Below, in pieces: positions 35,093 through 43,818 of a stretch of DNA of 64,000 bases. The position numbers and the translations under genes were made by a program. This DNA comes from Pedobacter frigiditerrae (GTDB lineage Bacteria > Bacteroidota > Bacteroidia > Sphingobacteriales > Sphingobacteriaceae), in the NCBI RefSeq assembly GCF_032678705.1, contig NZ_JAVTSS010000001.1:930001-994000 (forward strand), written 5' to 3'. The notes below the pieces were generated by a model that was not told the DNA's origin, searched no databases, and worked only from the letters and a program-made list of their open reading frames with translations. Every line of letters starts with the position of its first letter. Position 1 is the stretch's first letter.

Positions 35093-35139
35093 TACCTAAA
35101 ATTAGGTATAGGTACTGTTTGGTTATTCTATTATTTTTA
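35093..35139 (+). promoter_or_regulatory. NarL-like palindrome and -7 box (site D) upstream of the 532-aa protein gene
   Basis: The best copy of the site: TACCTAA-AA-TTAGGTA (35093-35108), a 7-2-7 arrangement. TATTTTTA at 35132-35139 starts 39 bases after the site start and ends 31 bp before the ATG, the same distances as at site B. Confidence 0.6.
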
Positions 35140-35170
35140 CACCATACCTTAACCATCTCAAAGCCATCCC

Positions 35171-36769
35171 ATGAAATCGAATTTCAACCAATTCTGGATA
35201 AGTTTACTTATCTGCTCTTGTTTTGCAACAAGTGTTCAAGCTCAAAAAATTACTGTCAAAAAAATAAAGGAACTAAATAAAGCTTCTACCCCTCCAACTC
35301 CCCAAGAAGCAGGAGGAATTGCAATGAAAAAGAACCTAAGCACAGCGGGCTTTAGGTATATGGAATATGTGAGAGAGGAAGTAAAGCGATTAGAAGAATA
35401 TGACGAACTACAAGAGAGAAGAGATTCATTAGAGTTATTGTTGAAAAACACAAAAATTACTACTAATATAATTACCGCTAGAAATTATGATGAATTCATT
35501 TCTGCAAAGTTTAGAGGTTTAAGTGGAACAGAGATTAAGAACGGAAAATTTGTCGGTTCTTCTGCAGCAGTAGATGAAAAAAGTGTAACCTTAAATTTCT
35601 CTATTAAACCATCTAAAGACAGGGAGTTTTATATTCAGCCCACCATTTCAGGTAAATCAGACAATGGGTTGGTAGATTTGTTTTCTGAAGGGAAACGGAA
35701 TAAAACCATAACTTATGGACTTAATTTCACCCAATTAATCGCTAAAAATAGCTCTAAGTACTGGAAAATAGATAAATATAAGTTACACAATGACATTAGG
35801 GATAAACATAGCAAATTTGATATGTTTAAAGAGCCAGCAGAAAAACTCTATCTATCAACAAGAGTTGCTGAATTGAAGAAACTATATGATGGCAAGCTTA
35901 CCAGACCGATGTTAGATCAATATGCAGGAGATGTGATTGTTGGTAACAATCTGATAATGACAGAAACACTTGCAGTTTATAAAAAGGCTGCTGATACTTT
36001 AATAGGTGCAGGATTATTGCCAAAGAGTTTTTTAAGCCTAAAGATTGCTGACCAGGCTAGTATGATAGAGACCTTAAATATAGAGGATCGTATAAATGCT
36101 ATTGTTCTTGCTAATCATTTAGATAAAATGGATAAACTGCAATTGAATGCTCCTTTTAATTCCAGTACCATAAAGTACGTAAGCGGAGGAATTAAACATA
36201 ATAAAGAAGAACGAAAAATATTCGACCCAACATCAACTACGCTTACCAGAGACTATTTAGAACGATACCCATCAGCGAATTTTGCTCTAACCCTAATGAG
36301 GACTACCAAGAATGGAAATAGAATTTATTTTTCGCCAACCATAAATTATAGTAACCCTAAGGATTTTGTTAAGGACGATGAAATTACTACCCAAGTAGAG
36401 GCTCCTAAAGTTATTGGATCTACAACAGTACAAAACATTACGGCTGTTACTTTTTACGAAAAAGTTCCATCATATTTAAACACCATTTATTTTGATGTTC
36501 CTTTTGTTTATTACAATGTAAAAAAACACATGGGTTTTGAGGTAGGCTTTAAAGGGGGTTGGGATGATCCTGATGATGACTTGGTTTCGGTAAGATTGGG
36601 ACTGCTTATACCAATTAATCCCGATAGTGATAGCCAATTAATGATTGAACCCCTAATTCGATTTAAGGAGCTGAACAACAAGGTTACTAAGCTATGGAAG
36701 AATAACTTTGTTTTTGGTGTAAATGTCAGTTTAGCTTTTCCTAAAAACTTTTTTAATAAGGATAAATAA
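35171..36769 (+). CDS. Secreted protein of unknown function, possibly an outer-membrane beta-barrel
   Basis: 532 aa, signal peptide 1-24 (SVQAQ). Residues about 55-90 form a charged helix (MEYVREEVKRLEEYDELQERRDSLELLL), likely a short coiled coil. The rest alternates short beta strands with polar loops; the last 200 residues (NFALTLMRTTKNGNRIYFSPTINYS, HMGFEVGFKGGWDDP, VSVRLGLLIPI, NNFVFGVNVSLAFP) look like amphipathic strands, so an outer-membrane barrel is plausible but unproven. No family recognised. It is divergent from the 181-aa protein gene and preceded by the best NarL-like palindrome in the window. Confidence 0.8.
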   Translation: MKSNFNQFWISLLICSCFATSVQAQKITVKKIKELNKASTPPTPQEAGGIAMKKNLSTAGFRYMEYVREEVKRLEEYDELQERRDSLELLLKNTKITTNIITARNYDEFISAKFRGLSGTEIKNGKFVGSSAAVDEKSVTLNFSIKPSKDREFYIQPTISGKSDNGLVDLFSEGKRNKTITYGLNFTQLIAKNSSKYWKIDKYKLHNDIRDKHSKFDMFKEPAEKLYLSTRVAELKKLYDGKLTRPMLDQYAGDVIVGNNLIMTETLAVYKKAADTLIGAGLLPKSFLSLKIADQASMIETLNIEDRINAIVLANHLDKMDKLQLNAPFNSSTIKYVSGGIKHNKEERKIFDPTSTTLTRDYLERYPSANFALTLMRTTKNGNRIYFSPTINYSNPKDFVKDDEITTQVEAPKVIGSTTVQNITAVTFYEKVPSYLNTIYFDVPFVYYNVKKHMGFEVGFKGGWDDPDDDLVSVRLGLLIPINPDSDSQLMIEPLIRFKELNNKVTKLWKNNFVFGVNVSLAFPKNFFNKDK

Positions 36770-37270
36770 TAGCTGTGAATTTGCAAATCAGGATTACTAT
36801 GCCTGTAGCTAAAAAGTCAGCTATATGTGGCTCCCAAGGGCATAAGGTTGTTTATGAGTTTTTATAGGTGGAAAGATTAAGATATGGGTAATGCCAATAC
36901 TAATAAAGCACAGATATCTCGTCGCTGCGCTCTGTCGAAATGACGGTTAGCAAAGGAGGCTGCGCTATGAAACCAGAGAATGGCAATGACTATGTGATTT
37001 AAGATGGATTTGATTCATAAATTCCTCCGAAGTCGGAATGACGAGCTGGGCGGAAAAAGATTTGATTTATGGATTCCTCTCCGATATAAAATCGGAACAG
37101 GCCGAAGTTGGATGTGAAATAGCCAAATGATAATTAGAAAAATATATTCAAATCATATCTTTTAACTGCTTGATAAACAATAGTCTATTTCCTTAATTTA
37201 AAAATGTCTTTGTAACGTTTATTAATTGCCTATCTTTAGGGAAACCAAATAGCAGTACCTAATTTATTCA
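36770..37270. other. 501-bp noncoding interval with repeat remnants before the HTCS gene
   Basis: No credible gene. It contains degenerate relatives of the dispersed element at 2143 and 2218 (around 36915-36945 and 37018-37044), an inverted copy of the 21274 hairpin (about 37080-37096), and a promoter-like pair at 37209-37238 next to the HTCS start. Confidence 0.55.
37209..37238 (+). promoter_or_regulatory. Candidate Bacteroidota promoter for the HTCS gene
   Basis: TTTG at 37209-37212 and TATCTTTA at 37231-37238, spaced 18 bp, fit the -33/-7 pattern with one mismatch in the last base. It ends 32 bp before the start codon. Confidence 0.45.
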
Positions 37271-40200
37271 ATGGCAAAAATCTACTCTCTTAAGTCGATT
37301 ATAGGGTTTGTTTATCTTTTTTTTACGCTCATTAACTGTTCAGCGCAATTAAATGGTAAGTCTATTAAGCATTTGGGTGTTGAAGATGGTCTTTCCAATA
37401 ACGTTGTAAATTCACTTTACCAAGATCGGTTTGGTTTCATGTGGATGGGTACTTATGATGGATTAAATCGTTATGACGGTTACAGCTTTAAGATATTCAG
37501 GAACAAATGGGGAGATGAAAATTCCTTAATCAATAACCACATTACTGCACTTAACGGTGATGATGTAAATAGGATATGGATTGGCACCCAAAAGGGTGTT
37601 TCTTTTTTTGATTATGCCAATTCTAAAATCCATCCGGTTTTTTATATTGATAAAGGCCGAAACGTAAAAATTACAGCGCCAATTACTTCCATTGCTGTTG
37701 CTAAAAATGGTACTACCTATATTGCAACAGACGAAAAGGGTTTGTTTGTTATTCAGAAAGGGTCAAACATCGCCCAGCGAATTCCTGTTTCAAATCATGT
37801 TAATTATACAGCACGAGGACTGGCCATAGATGAACAAAATAACCTTTGGGTGTTTGTAAAGGATGTGGGATTATGCACTTACCATGTAGCTTTAGGTAAA
37901 ATTGGCTTAACCAAATCACCTATCCATTCGGTTACTTCAATTATCAACTACACTAAGGATGAGCTGTTCATTGGTACAGAAAAGGGGCTGTTTTCTTACC
38001 ATAAAGCTACTGGAAAATTAGAACGCATTCCCGCTCAACTGAGCGATAATAACATCATGAGCTTAAGCATTGATTTGCAAAAGAAATTATGGATTGCTAC
38101 AGATGGCGGTGGTATTACCATTATTGATTTGGCCACAAAAAAATCAAGCTTTTTGAATGCCTCCAAAGAAAAAGGGATGCTGAGTAGCAATTCCATAGGC
38201 GCTGTTTATGAAGATAGGGAGGCTAGAAAATGGATTGCCACCTTAAGGGGCGGTGTTAACATTATAGACAATGTACAGGCGCAGTTTAGAACCATTAAAA
38301 AAGACCCTTTTCGGGAAAATACTTTAGTAAACAATTTTATATTGTCGTTTTGCGAAGATGAAAATAAAAACATCTGGATTGGTACAGATGGCGGAGGATT
38401 AAGCTTATGGAACCCTATCACAAACCGTTATACCAACTTTGTGCATCATCAAAATGATCCAACTTCCTTATCTAGTAATTTTATAACCAGTATTTTAAAT
38501 GATAAGCAGCAAAACATTTGGGTAACTACCTTTAATGGTGGTATAGATCGTTTTAATAAACAGACCAATAGCTTTAAACATTACACCTGTTTTAATACGG
38601 TAAAAAAAATAGAAGAAATTAATGTTTGGAAGATATTTCAAGATAAAAGTAACAGGCTCTGGGCAGGTACAACAAAGGGTGGGGCATTATATCTGTATAA
38701 TAGTAGCCTAGATAAGTTCGAGCTTTTTGATGCAAGGCTGAAAGACATCCATACACTTTATCAAGACGCACAAGGCATCCTTTGGGGAGGAAACTATACC
38801 CATCTTATACAGATAGATCCTATTCGTAAAAAACACCAATATATTCCTGTGGGCATTGCCATAAGAGCCATTTACGAAGATAGCTACAAGCAATTGTGGA
38901 TTGGGACTGAAGGTGGTGGTCTGCTGAAGTTGGATAGGAATACCAAAAAGCTGAAACGTTACATTCAGGCTGATGGCTTACCGAGTAATTCTGTCCTTAA
39001 TATTTTAGAAGACAACAAGGGAAATTTATGGTGTAGTACTTATAATGGACTCTCTAGGTTCAATATCAAAACTGCCAAGTTTAAAAACTATTATGCTACA
39101 GATGGTTTACAAAGTAATCAGTTTAATTACAATGCCGCTTTAAGGTTAAGCAATGGCGAATTGTTATTTGGTGGGATAAATGGGTTTAACAAGTTTTTTC
39201 CAGATAGCATTAAAATCAATAAACGAATACCAAAAATTGTAATTACAGATTTTAGGGTAAACAATATTCCTATTGATGAAGATCCTGCATACCAAGACGA
39301 GATTTCTGTGGTAGGGCTAGATAAAATTTCCATGCCCTTTAATGCTGCGGTTATATCAGTTAACTTTTCGGCCATCGAATTTTCTTTCCAAGATCAAATC
39401 AAGTATGCCTATTACCTAGAAGGATGGGATAGGGATTGGAATTATATTGATAAACTAAACTTTGCTTATTATTCTCGTTTAAATGAGGGTACTTATAAGC
39501 TACACTTAAAAAGCACGGATACTGAAGGTGCTTGGGCAGCAAATGAAAAAATCATCATCATTAAAGTTTTGCCGCCTTGGTACCGTACATGGTGGGCTTA
39601 TTCATTGTATTTAGCATTGATGATTTCATTATATGCCGTATTTGTTAAATACAGAAGAAGGCAATACCGTTTAAAACATGAGGTTGAGCTAGCCAACTTA
39701 AACAGGGAAAGAGAGAAGGAACTGAATGAGAAAAAATTGAACTTTTTTACCAATATCTCTCATGAACTCAGAACACCCCTTACTTTAATTGTAAACCCAA
39801 TAAAGGATATTTTAAGCACAAAGGAAAACGGTCAAGAGAAAAACGACTTAAATGTGGTTTATAGAAATTCGAGGCGCTTGTTGAGTTTGGTTGATCAATT
39901 GTTGCTTTTTAGGAAAACAGAAAACGAAAATGAGGCTTTAAAATTGGTTAAAATCAACCTTTTTAAGTTTGCCCATGAGATATTTGTATGTTTCAATTAC
40001 TTGGCCAATAACAATAACATTAGTTATAAATTTGAGTGTGAAGATGAGCAAATCTACATTTACGCAGACCGCGATAAGTTAGAAATCATCCTTTTTAACT
40101 TGCTTTCTAATGCCTTAAAATTTACGCCCAAAGGTGGTAAAGTAGTGTTAAATATTGCTTTAGTTAATGAAATGATACAAATTAGGGTAGCTGACACTGG

Positions 40201-41329
40201 TCCTGGTATACCTATAGAAGTTGGCGATAAGCTGTTTGATAAATTTTACAAGGTCATCAACAACAGTTCAATTAAGGTTGGTTTTGGTATCGGGCTTTAT
40301 CTGGTTAAAAATTTTGTAGAACTACACCAAGGGAAAATCTCTTACACTTCTACACTTGGAGAAGGAACAACGTTTTTTATTGCCTTACCAAAAGGTGATA
40401 TCGTTGAAGAACAGTTAATTATTTTAGAGGATAAGGAAGAGCTTAATTACGTTAACGAACTTATCACAGAAGAAGATGAATTAGGTGATGAACAAATCCC
40501 TAACCTTGAGTTACTCATTTCAGATTTGCATGCTATTTTGGTGGTAGATGATAATGAGCAAATTATAGATTATATCCATCAAATATTTCATCAGAAGTTT
40601 AAAGTTTACAAAGCCAATAACGGTTTGGAGGGTTTAGCAGCTGCTAGAGAACACTTGCCAGATATTATTATTTCTGATGTGAACATGGATGGCCTAGATG
40701 GGATTGAGTTATGCAGGGAAATAAAAGCAGACCCCACAATGAGCCATATCCCTGTGATTTTGTTAACTGCAGACCCAAGTCCAGAGTTGCGGTTGCAAGG
40801 CATAGAGGTTGGCGCTTATGATTTTATCAGTAAACCTTTTGACAAGGAATTATTTACTGCAAAAATTAATGGGGTCATCAAAAATAGAAGCAACTTACAG
40901 TCGTACTTTTATAATGAGGTAACTTTAAAGTCAGAGCGCAATAAAATCTCTCAAGAAGATAAAAGCTTTATTCAAAAAACCATCACCATTATAGAAGATA
41001 ACTTGATGGAGACCAACTTTAACGTCAAAATATTGGCATCTCAGTTAAGCATGAGTCATTCTAACCTTTATAAAAGAATAAAGGCAACCTCGGGCTTGTC
41101 TATTAATAGTTTTGTGCGTTTCATTAGGTTGCGTAAAGCGGCCGAGCTATTGATCAATACCGGTTTAAATATCAATGAGGTAGCTTTTAGGGTAGGGATT
41201 AATGATATCAAATATTTTAGGGTTCAATTTCAAAATCAATTTAAGCTTACCCCTTCGGCATTTATTAAAAAACACCGTAAAATTTTCCATAAACAGTATA
41301 GCATTAACACTAATTTGGCTGATAAGTAA
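37271..41329 (+). CDS. Hybrid two-component system (HTCS) sensor-regulator of the galactan-type PUL
   Basis: 1352 aa in one chain. A signal sequence (1-25) is followed by a periplasmic double beta-propeller of two-component regulator repeats (repeated W-I-G-T...G(L/I) units, about 30-680), a Y_Y_Y Ig-like domain (about 690-765), and one membrane helix (about 772-795). The histidine kinase has FFTNISHELRTP (His831), NLLSNALKFTPKGG and VADTGPGIP; the receiver has Asp1136 in IIISDVNMDG and the GAYDFISKPF lysine; the AraC-type DNA-binding domain is about 1245-1345. HTCS proteins bind a glycan breakdown product in the periplasm and activate the linked PUL. It is followed on the same strand by the PUL and is its likely activator. 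Confidence 0.96.
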   Translation: MAKIYSLKSIIGFVYLFFTLINCSAQLNGKSIKHLGVEDGLSNNVVNSLYQDRFGFMWMGTYDGLNRYDGYSFKIFRNKWGDENSLINNHITALNGDDVNRIWIGTQKGVSFFDYANSKIHPVFYIDKGRNVKITAPITSIAVAKNGTTYIATDEKGLFVIQKGSNIAQRIPVSNHVNYTARGLAIDEQNNLWVFVKDVGLCTYHVALGKIGLTKSPIHSVTSIINYTKDELFIGTEKGLFSYHKATGKLERIPAQLSDNNIMSLSIDLQKKLWIATDGGGITIIDLATKKSSFLNASKEKGMLSSNSIGAVYEDREARKWIATLRGGVNIIDNVQAQFRTIKKDPFRENTLVNNFILSFCEDENKNIWIGTDGGGLSLWNPITNRYTNFVHHQNDPTSLSSNFITSILNDKQQNIWVTTFNGGIDRFNKQTNSFKHYTCFNTVKKIEEINVWKIFQDKSNRLWAGTTKGGALYLYNSSLDKFELFDARLKDIHTLYQDAQGILWGGNYTHLIQIDPIRKKHQYIPVGIAIRAIYEDSYKQLWIGTEGGGLLKLDRNTKKLKRYIQADGLPSNSVLNILEDNKGNLWCSTYNGLSRFNIKTAKFKNYYATDGLQSNQFNYNAALRLSNGELLFGGINGFNKFFPDSIKINKRIPKIVITDFRVNNIPIDEDPAYQDEISVVGLDKISMPFNAAVISVNFSAIEFSFQDQIKYAYYLEGWDRDWNYIDKLNFAYYSRLNEGTYKLHLKSTDTEGAWAANEKIIIIKVLPPWYRTWWAYSLYLALMISLYAVFVKYRRRQYRLKHEVELANLNREREKELNEKKLNFFTNISHELRTPLTLIVNPIKDILSTKENGQEKNDLNVVYRNSRRLLSLVDQLLLFRKTENENEALKLVKINLFKFAHEIFVCFNYLANNNNISYKFECEDEQIYIYADRDKLEIILFNLLSNALKFTPKGGKVVLNIALVNEMIQIRVADTGPGIPIEVGDKLFDKFYKVINNSSIKVGFGIGLYLVKNFVELHQGKISYTSTLGEGTTFFIALPKGDIVEEQLIILEDKEELNYVNELITEEDELGDEQIPNLELLISDLHAILVVDDNEQIIDYIHQIFHQKFKVYKANNGLEGLAAAREHLPDIIISDVNMDGLDGIELCREIKADPTMSHIPVILLTADPSPELRLQGIEVGAYDFISKPFDKELFTAKINGVIKNRSNLQSYFYNEVTLKSERNKISQEDKSFIQKTITIIEDNLMETNFNVKILASQLSMSHSNLYKRIKATSGLSINSFVRFIRLRKAAELLINTGLNINEVAFRVGINDIKYFRVQFQNQFKLTPSAFIKKHRKIFHKQYSINTNLADK

Positions 41330-41437
41330 CATTTAGGTTAAATAATCCCCCTTAAATTATCATTAACACCCCCAACAAAAACAATAAATTTAATGTACTT
41401 AGATTTACCAAATCATAAATCGAATACTCGTTCTAGA

Positions 41438-42562
41438 ATGAAAAAATACAATTGGCTTATCGCATTGTTACTGGTCAGCAAAATTGCTGCCGCACAAACA
41501 CTTCCTTCTACACAAGAAGTAATTGCCACTATAAATAAAGCAAATACTTATTGGCAAACTAATAACAAACCCGAAGTGAGGGCATTTTGGGATCATGCCG
41601 CTTATCATACTGGTAACATGGAGGCTTACGAAATTACCAAAAACGAAGCGTACAAAACTTATTCAGAAACTTGGGCCAACCATAACAAATGGATGGGTGC
41701 AAAAAGCACAGATAAAAGCAAGTGGAAATATAAGTATGGCGAAACTGATGAATTTGTACTGTTTGGAGATTGGCAAATCTGCTTTCAAACTTATATAGAC
41801 CTGTATAACCTTAACCCAGAACCGCACAAAATTGCTCGTGCCAAAGAGGTCATGGAGTATGAGATGTCTACAACAGCAAACGATTATTGGTGGTGGGCAG
41901 ATGGTTTGTACATGGTAATGCCTGTAATGACAAAATTGTATAAGCTAACGGGCAATCAGCAATATGCTGATAAACTTTACGAGTATTTCATGTATGCCAA
42001 TAGTATCATGTACGATAAAAAAGAGAAACTTTATTACCGAGATGCGAAGTATGTTTATCCAAAACATAAAAGTGCAAATGGCAAAAAAGATTTTTGGGCT
42101 AGGGGCGATGGATGGGTTTTCGCAGGATTGGCAAAGGTTTTAAAAGATTTGCCTAAAAATGATCCACACCGTGATGAGTATTTAACCAAGTACAAAAACA
42201 TGGCGAAGGCAATTGTGAAATGTCAACAGGCTGAGGGTTATTGGACAAGAAGTTTATTAGATCCACAACATGCGCCAGGACCTGAAACTAGCGGCACAGC
42301 TTTTTTTACTTACGGCTTGTTATGGGGCATTAATAATGGTTTGCTTAAAGAAAGTAAGTATCTTCCGGCAGCAAAAAAAGCATATAATTACCTAACTAAA
42401 ACTGCATTGCAGGAAAGCGGAAAAGTGGGTTATGTACAACCAATTGGAGAAAAGGCAATTCCAGGACAAGTTGTAGATGCTAATTCTACTGCTAATTTTG
42501 GGGTAGGTGCATTTTTATTAGCCAATTGCGAAATGTATAGGTTTTTAACGAACAAAAAATAG
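41438..42562 (+). CDS. GH105 unsaturated uronyl hydrolase
   Basis: 374 aa from ATG 41438; an upstream in-frame ATG (41393) would add 15 hydrophilic residues before the signal peptide MKKYNWLIALLLVSKIAAAQ and is rejected. This is an alpha6/alpha6 barrel of the GH105 (YteR-like) family: FGDWQICFQTYIDLY (Asp111), NDYWWWADGLYMVMP (Asp155, likely catalytic), DFWARGDGWVFAGLA and GPETSGTAFFTYGLLWGI. It removes 4,5-unsaturated glucuronate or galacturonate from oligosaccharides by hydrating the enol ether. It would act after a lyase, for which the BNR_4 protein two genes downstream is the candidate. Stop and next start are 2 bp apart. Confidence 0.9.
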   Translation: MKKYNWLIALLLVSKIAAAQTLPSTQEVIATINKANTYWQTNNKPEVRAFWDHAAYHTGNMEAYEITKNEAYKTYSETWANHNKWMGAKSTDKSKWKYKYGETDEFVLFGDWQICFQTYIDLYNLNPEPHKIARAKEVMEYEMSTTANDYWWWADGLYMVMPVMTKLYKLTGNQQYADKLYEYFMYANSIMYDKKEKLYYRDAKYVYPKHKSANGKKDFWARGDGWVFAGLAKVLKDLPKNDPHRDEYLTKYKNMAKAIVKCQQAEGYWTRSLLDPQHAPGPETSGTAFFTYGLLWGINNGLLKESKYLPAAKKAYNYLTKTALQESGKVGYVQPIGEKAIPGQVVDANSTANFGVGAFLLANCEMYRFLTNKK

Positions 42563-42564
42563 AC

Positions 42565-43818
42565 ATGGAATCATCATTAAAAAATATTGTTATAGTCTTT
42601 TTAATCCTTTTTTTAGGGGTAGGAAAGGTAGCTGCACAAAAGAAGAGTAAAAATGTAAAAGCTGTTCCATTAACTGATAGACAAGTTTGGTTACAGGAAA
42701 TGGATAAAATGGTAAGGCCTGTCATTTACAGTTTAGCAAAAGACAGTTTACGTATTGTAATGCCAAAGGAGGTTTCAATTCGTTCAGATAACAAAGAAAG
42801 TAGGATTAAAGTACAATATGTTGAAATTTTGGGTAGGGTTTTGAGTGGAATAGCGCCTTGGTTGCAATTAGAGGGTGGTTCGGAAGCTGAAATCGCCCTG
42901 CGCAAACAATATCGTGAATGGGTAATTAAAGGCATTAAGAACTCGTTAGATTCTAATGCAAAAGATTTCATGAACTATGATATTGCTGGGCAACAATTAG
43001 TTGATGCTTCTTTTGTGGCACTTGCTTTTATCCGTGCACCTTGGCTTTGGGAAAATTTAGACAAAAAGAACCAAAACCTGATGATGAAATCCATTGCCAC
43101 TACAAGGAAATTTAAACCAGGCTTTTCAAATTGGTTGCTTTTTTCTGCAGTTAACGAAGCTTTTATGGCAAAGTTTGGTTATGAGTGGGATGTGATGCGA
43201 GTAGATTACGCCTTACAACAAATGGAACAATGGTATGTTGGCGATGGCATGTATAAAGATGGTAGTACTTATGCTTTCGATTATTACAACAGTTTTGTAA
43301 TTCATCCATATTTAGGCACATTGGTGGATATTATTGGCAAAAAAACAAATGCTTATAATGCAATGTTCGAGAAGGTTAAAAAACGTAATGAGCGTTATGC
43401 CGTTATCCAAGAACGATTAATTAATTCAGATGGAACTTATCCAGCTACTGGTAGGTCAATTATTTATAAGGGCGGCGCATTTCATCACTTAGCAGACATG
43501 GCTTTTAAAAAATTATTACCAAAACAGTTAGCTCCAGCGCAAGTGCGTTGTGCCTTAACTGCAGTGATAAAAAAGACATTAGAAAGCCCAACAACTTATA
43601 AAAATGGATGGTTATCGATTGGTTTATATGGTGATCAGCCTAATATTGCCGATTCTTACAATAACCAAGGCAGTCCTTATCTCTGTACCAGCATCTTTTT
43701 ACCCTTAGGTTTGCCAGAAACTGATGCTTTTTGGGCAAATCCACCTGTTAAGTGGAGTGCTCAAAAAATATGGAGCGGAGAAGATTTTCCAAATGACCAC
43801 AGTGTAGATTTAAGATAG
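42565..43818 (+). CDS. DUF2264-family secreted protein, possible GH154-type beta-glucuronidase
   Basis: 417 aa, signal peptide about 1-20 (KVAAQ). The protein is all-alpha and shows the DUF2264 (PF10022) pattern: VEILGRVLSGIAPWL near 93, NYDIAGQQLVDASFVALAFIRAP near 134, SNWLLFSAVNEAFM near 178, WYVGDGMYKDGSTYAFDYYNSFVIHPYLG near 223, and RYAVIQERLINSDGTYPATGRS near 285. From memory, DUF2264 proteins include enzymes placed in GH154, with beta-glucuronidase activity in an arabinogalactan pathway; that link should be checked. Its place between GH105 and a BNR_4 protein supports a role on glucuronate groups. The next gene starts directly after its stop. Confidence 0.75.
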   Translation: MESSLKNIVIVFLILFLGVGKVAAQKKSKNVKAVPLTDRQVWLQEMDKMVRPVIYSLAKDSLRIVMPKEVSIRSDNKESRIKVQYVEILGRVLSGIAPWLQLEGGSEAEIALRKQYREWVIKGIKNSLDSNAKDFMNYDIAGQQLVDASFVALAFIRAPWLWENLDKKNQNLMMKSIATTRKFKPGFSNWLLFSAVNEAFMAKFGYEWDVMRVDYALQQMEQWYVGDGMYKDGSTYAFDYYNSFVIHPYLGTLVDIIGKKTNAYNAMFEKVKKRNERYAVIQERLINSDGTYPATGRSIIYKGGAFHHLADMAFKKLLPKQLAPAQVRCALTAVIKKTLESPTTYKNGWLSIGLYGDQPNIADSYNNQGSPYLCTSIFLPLGLPETDAFWANPPVKWSAQKIWSGEDFPNDHSVDLR

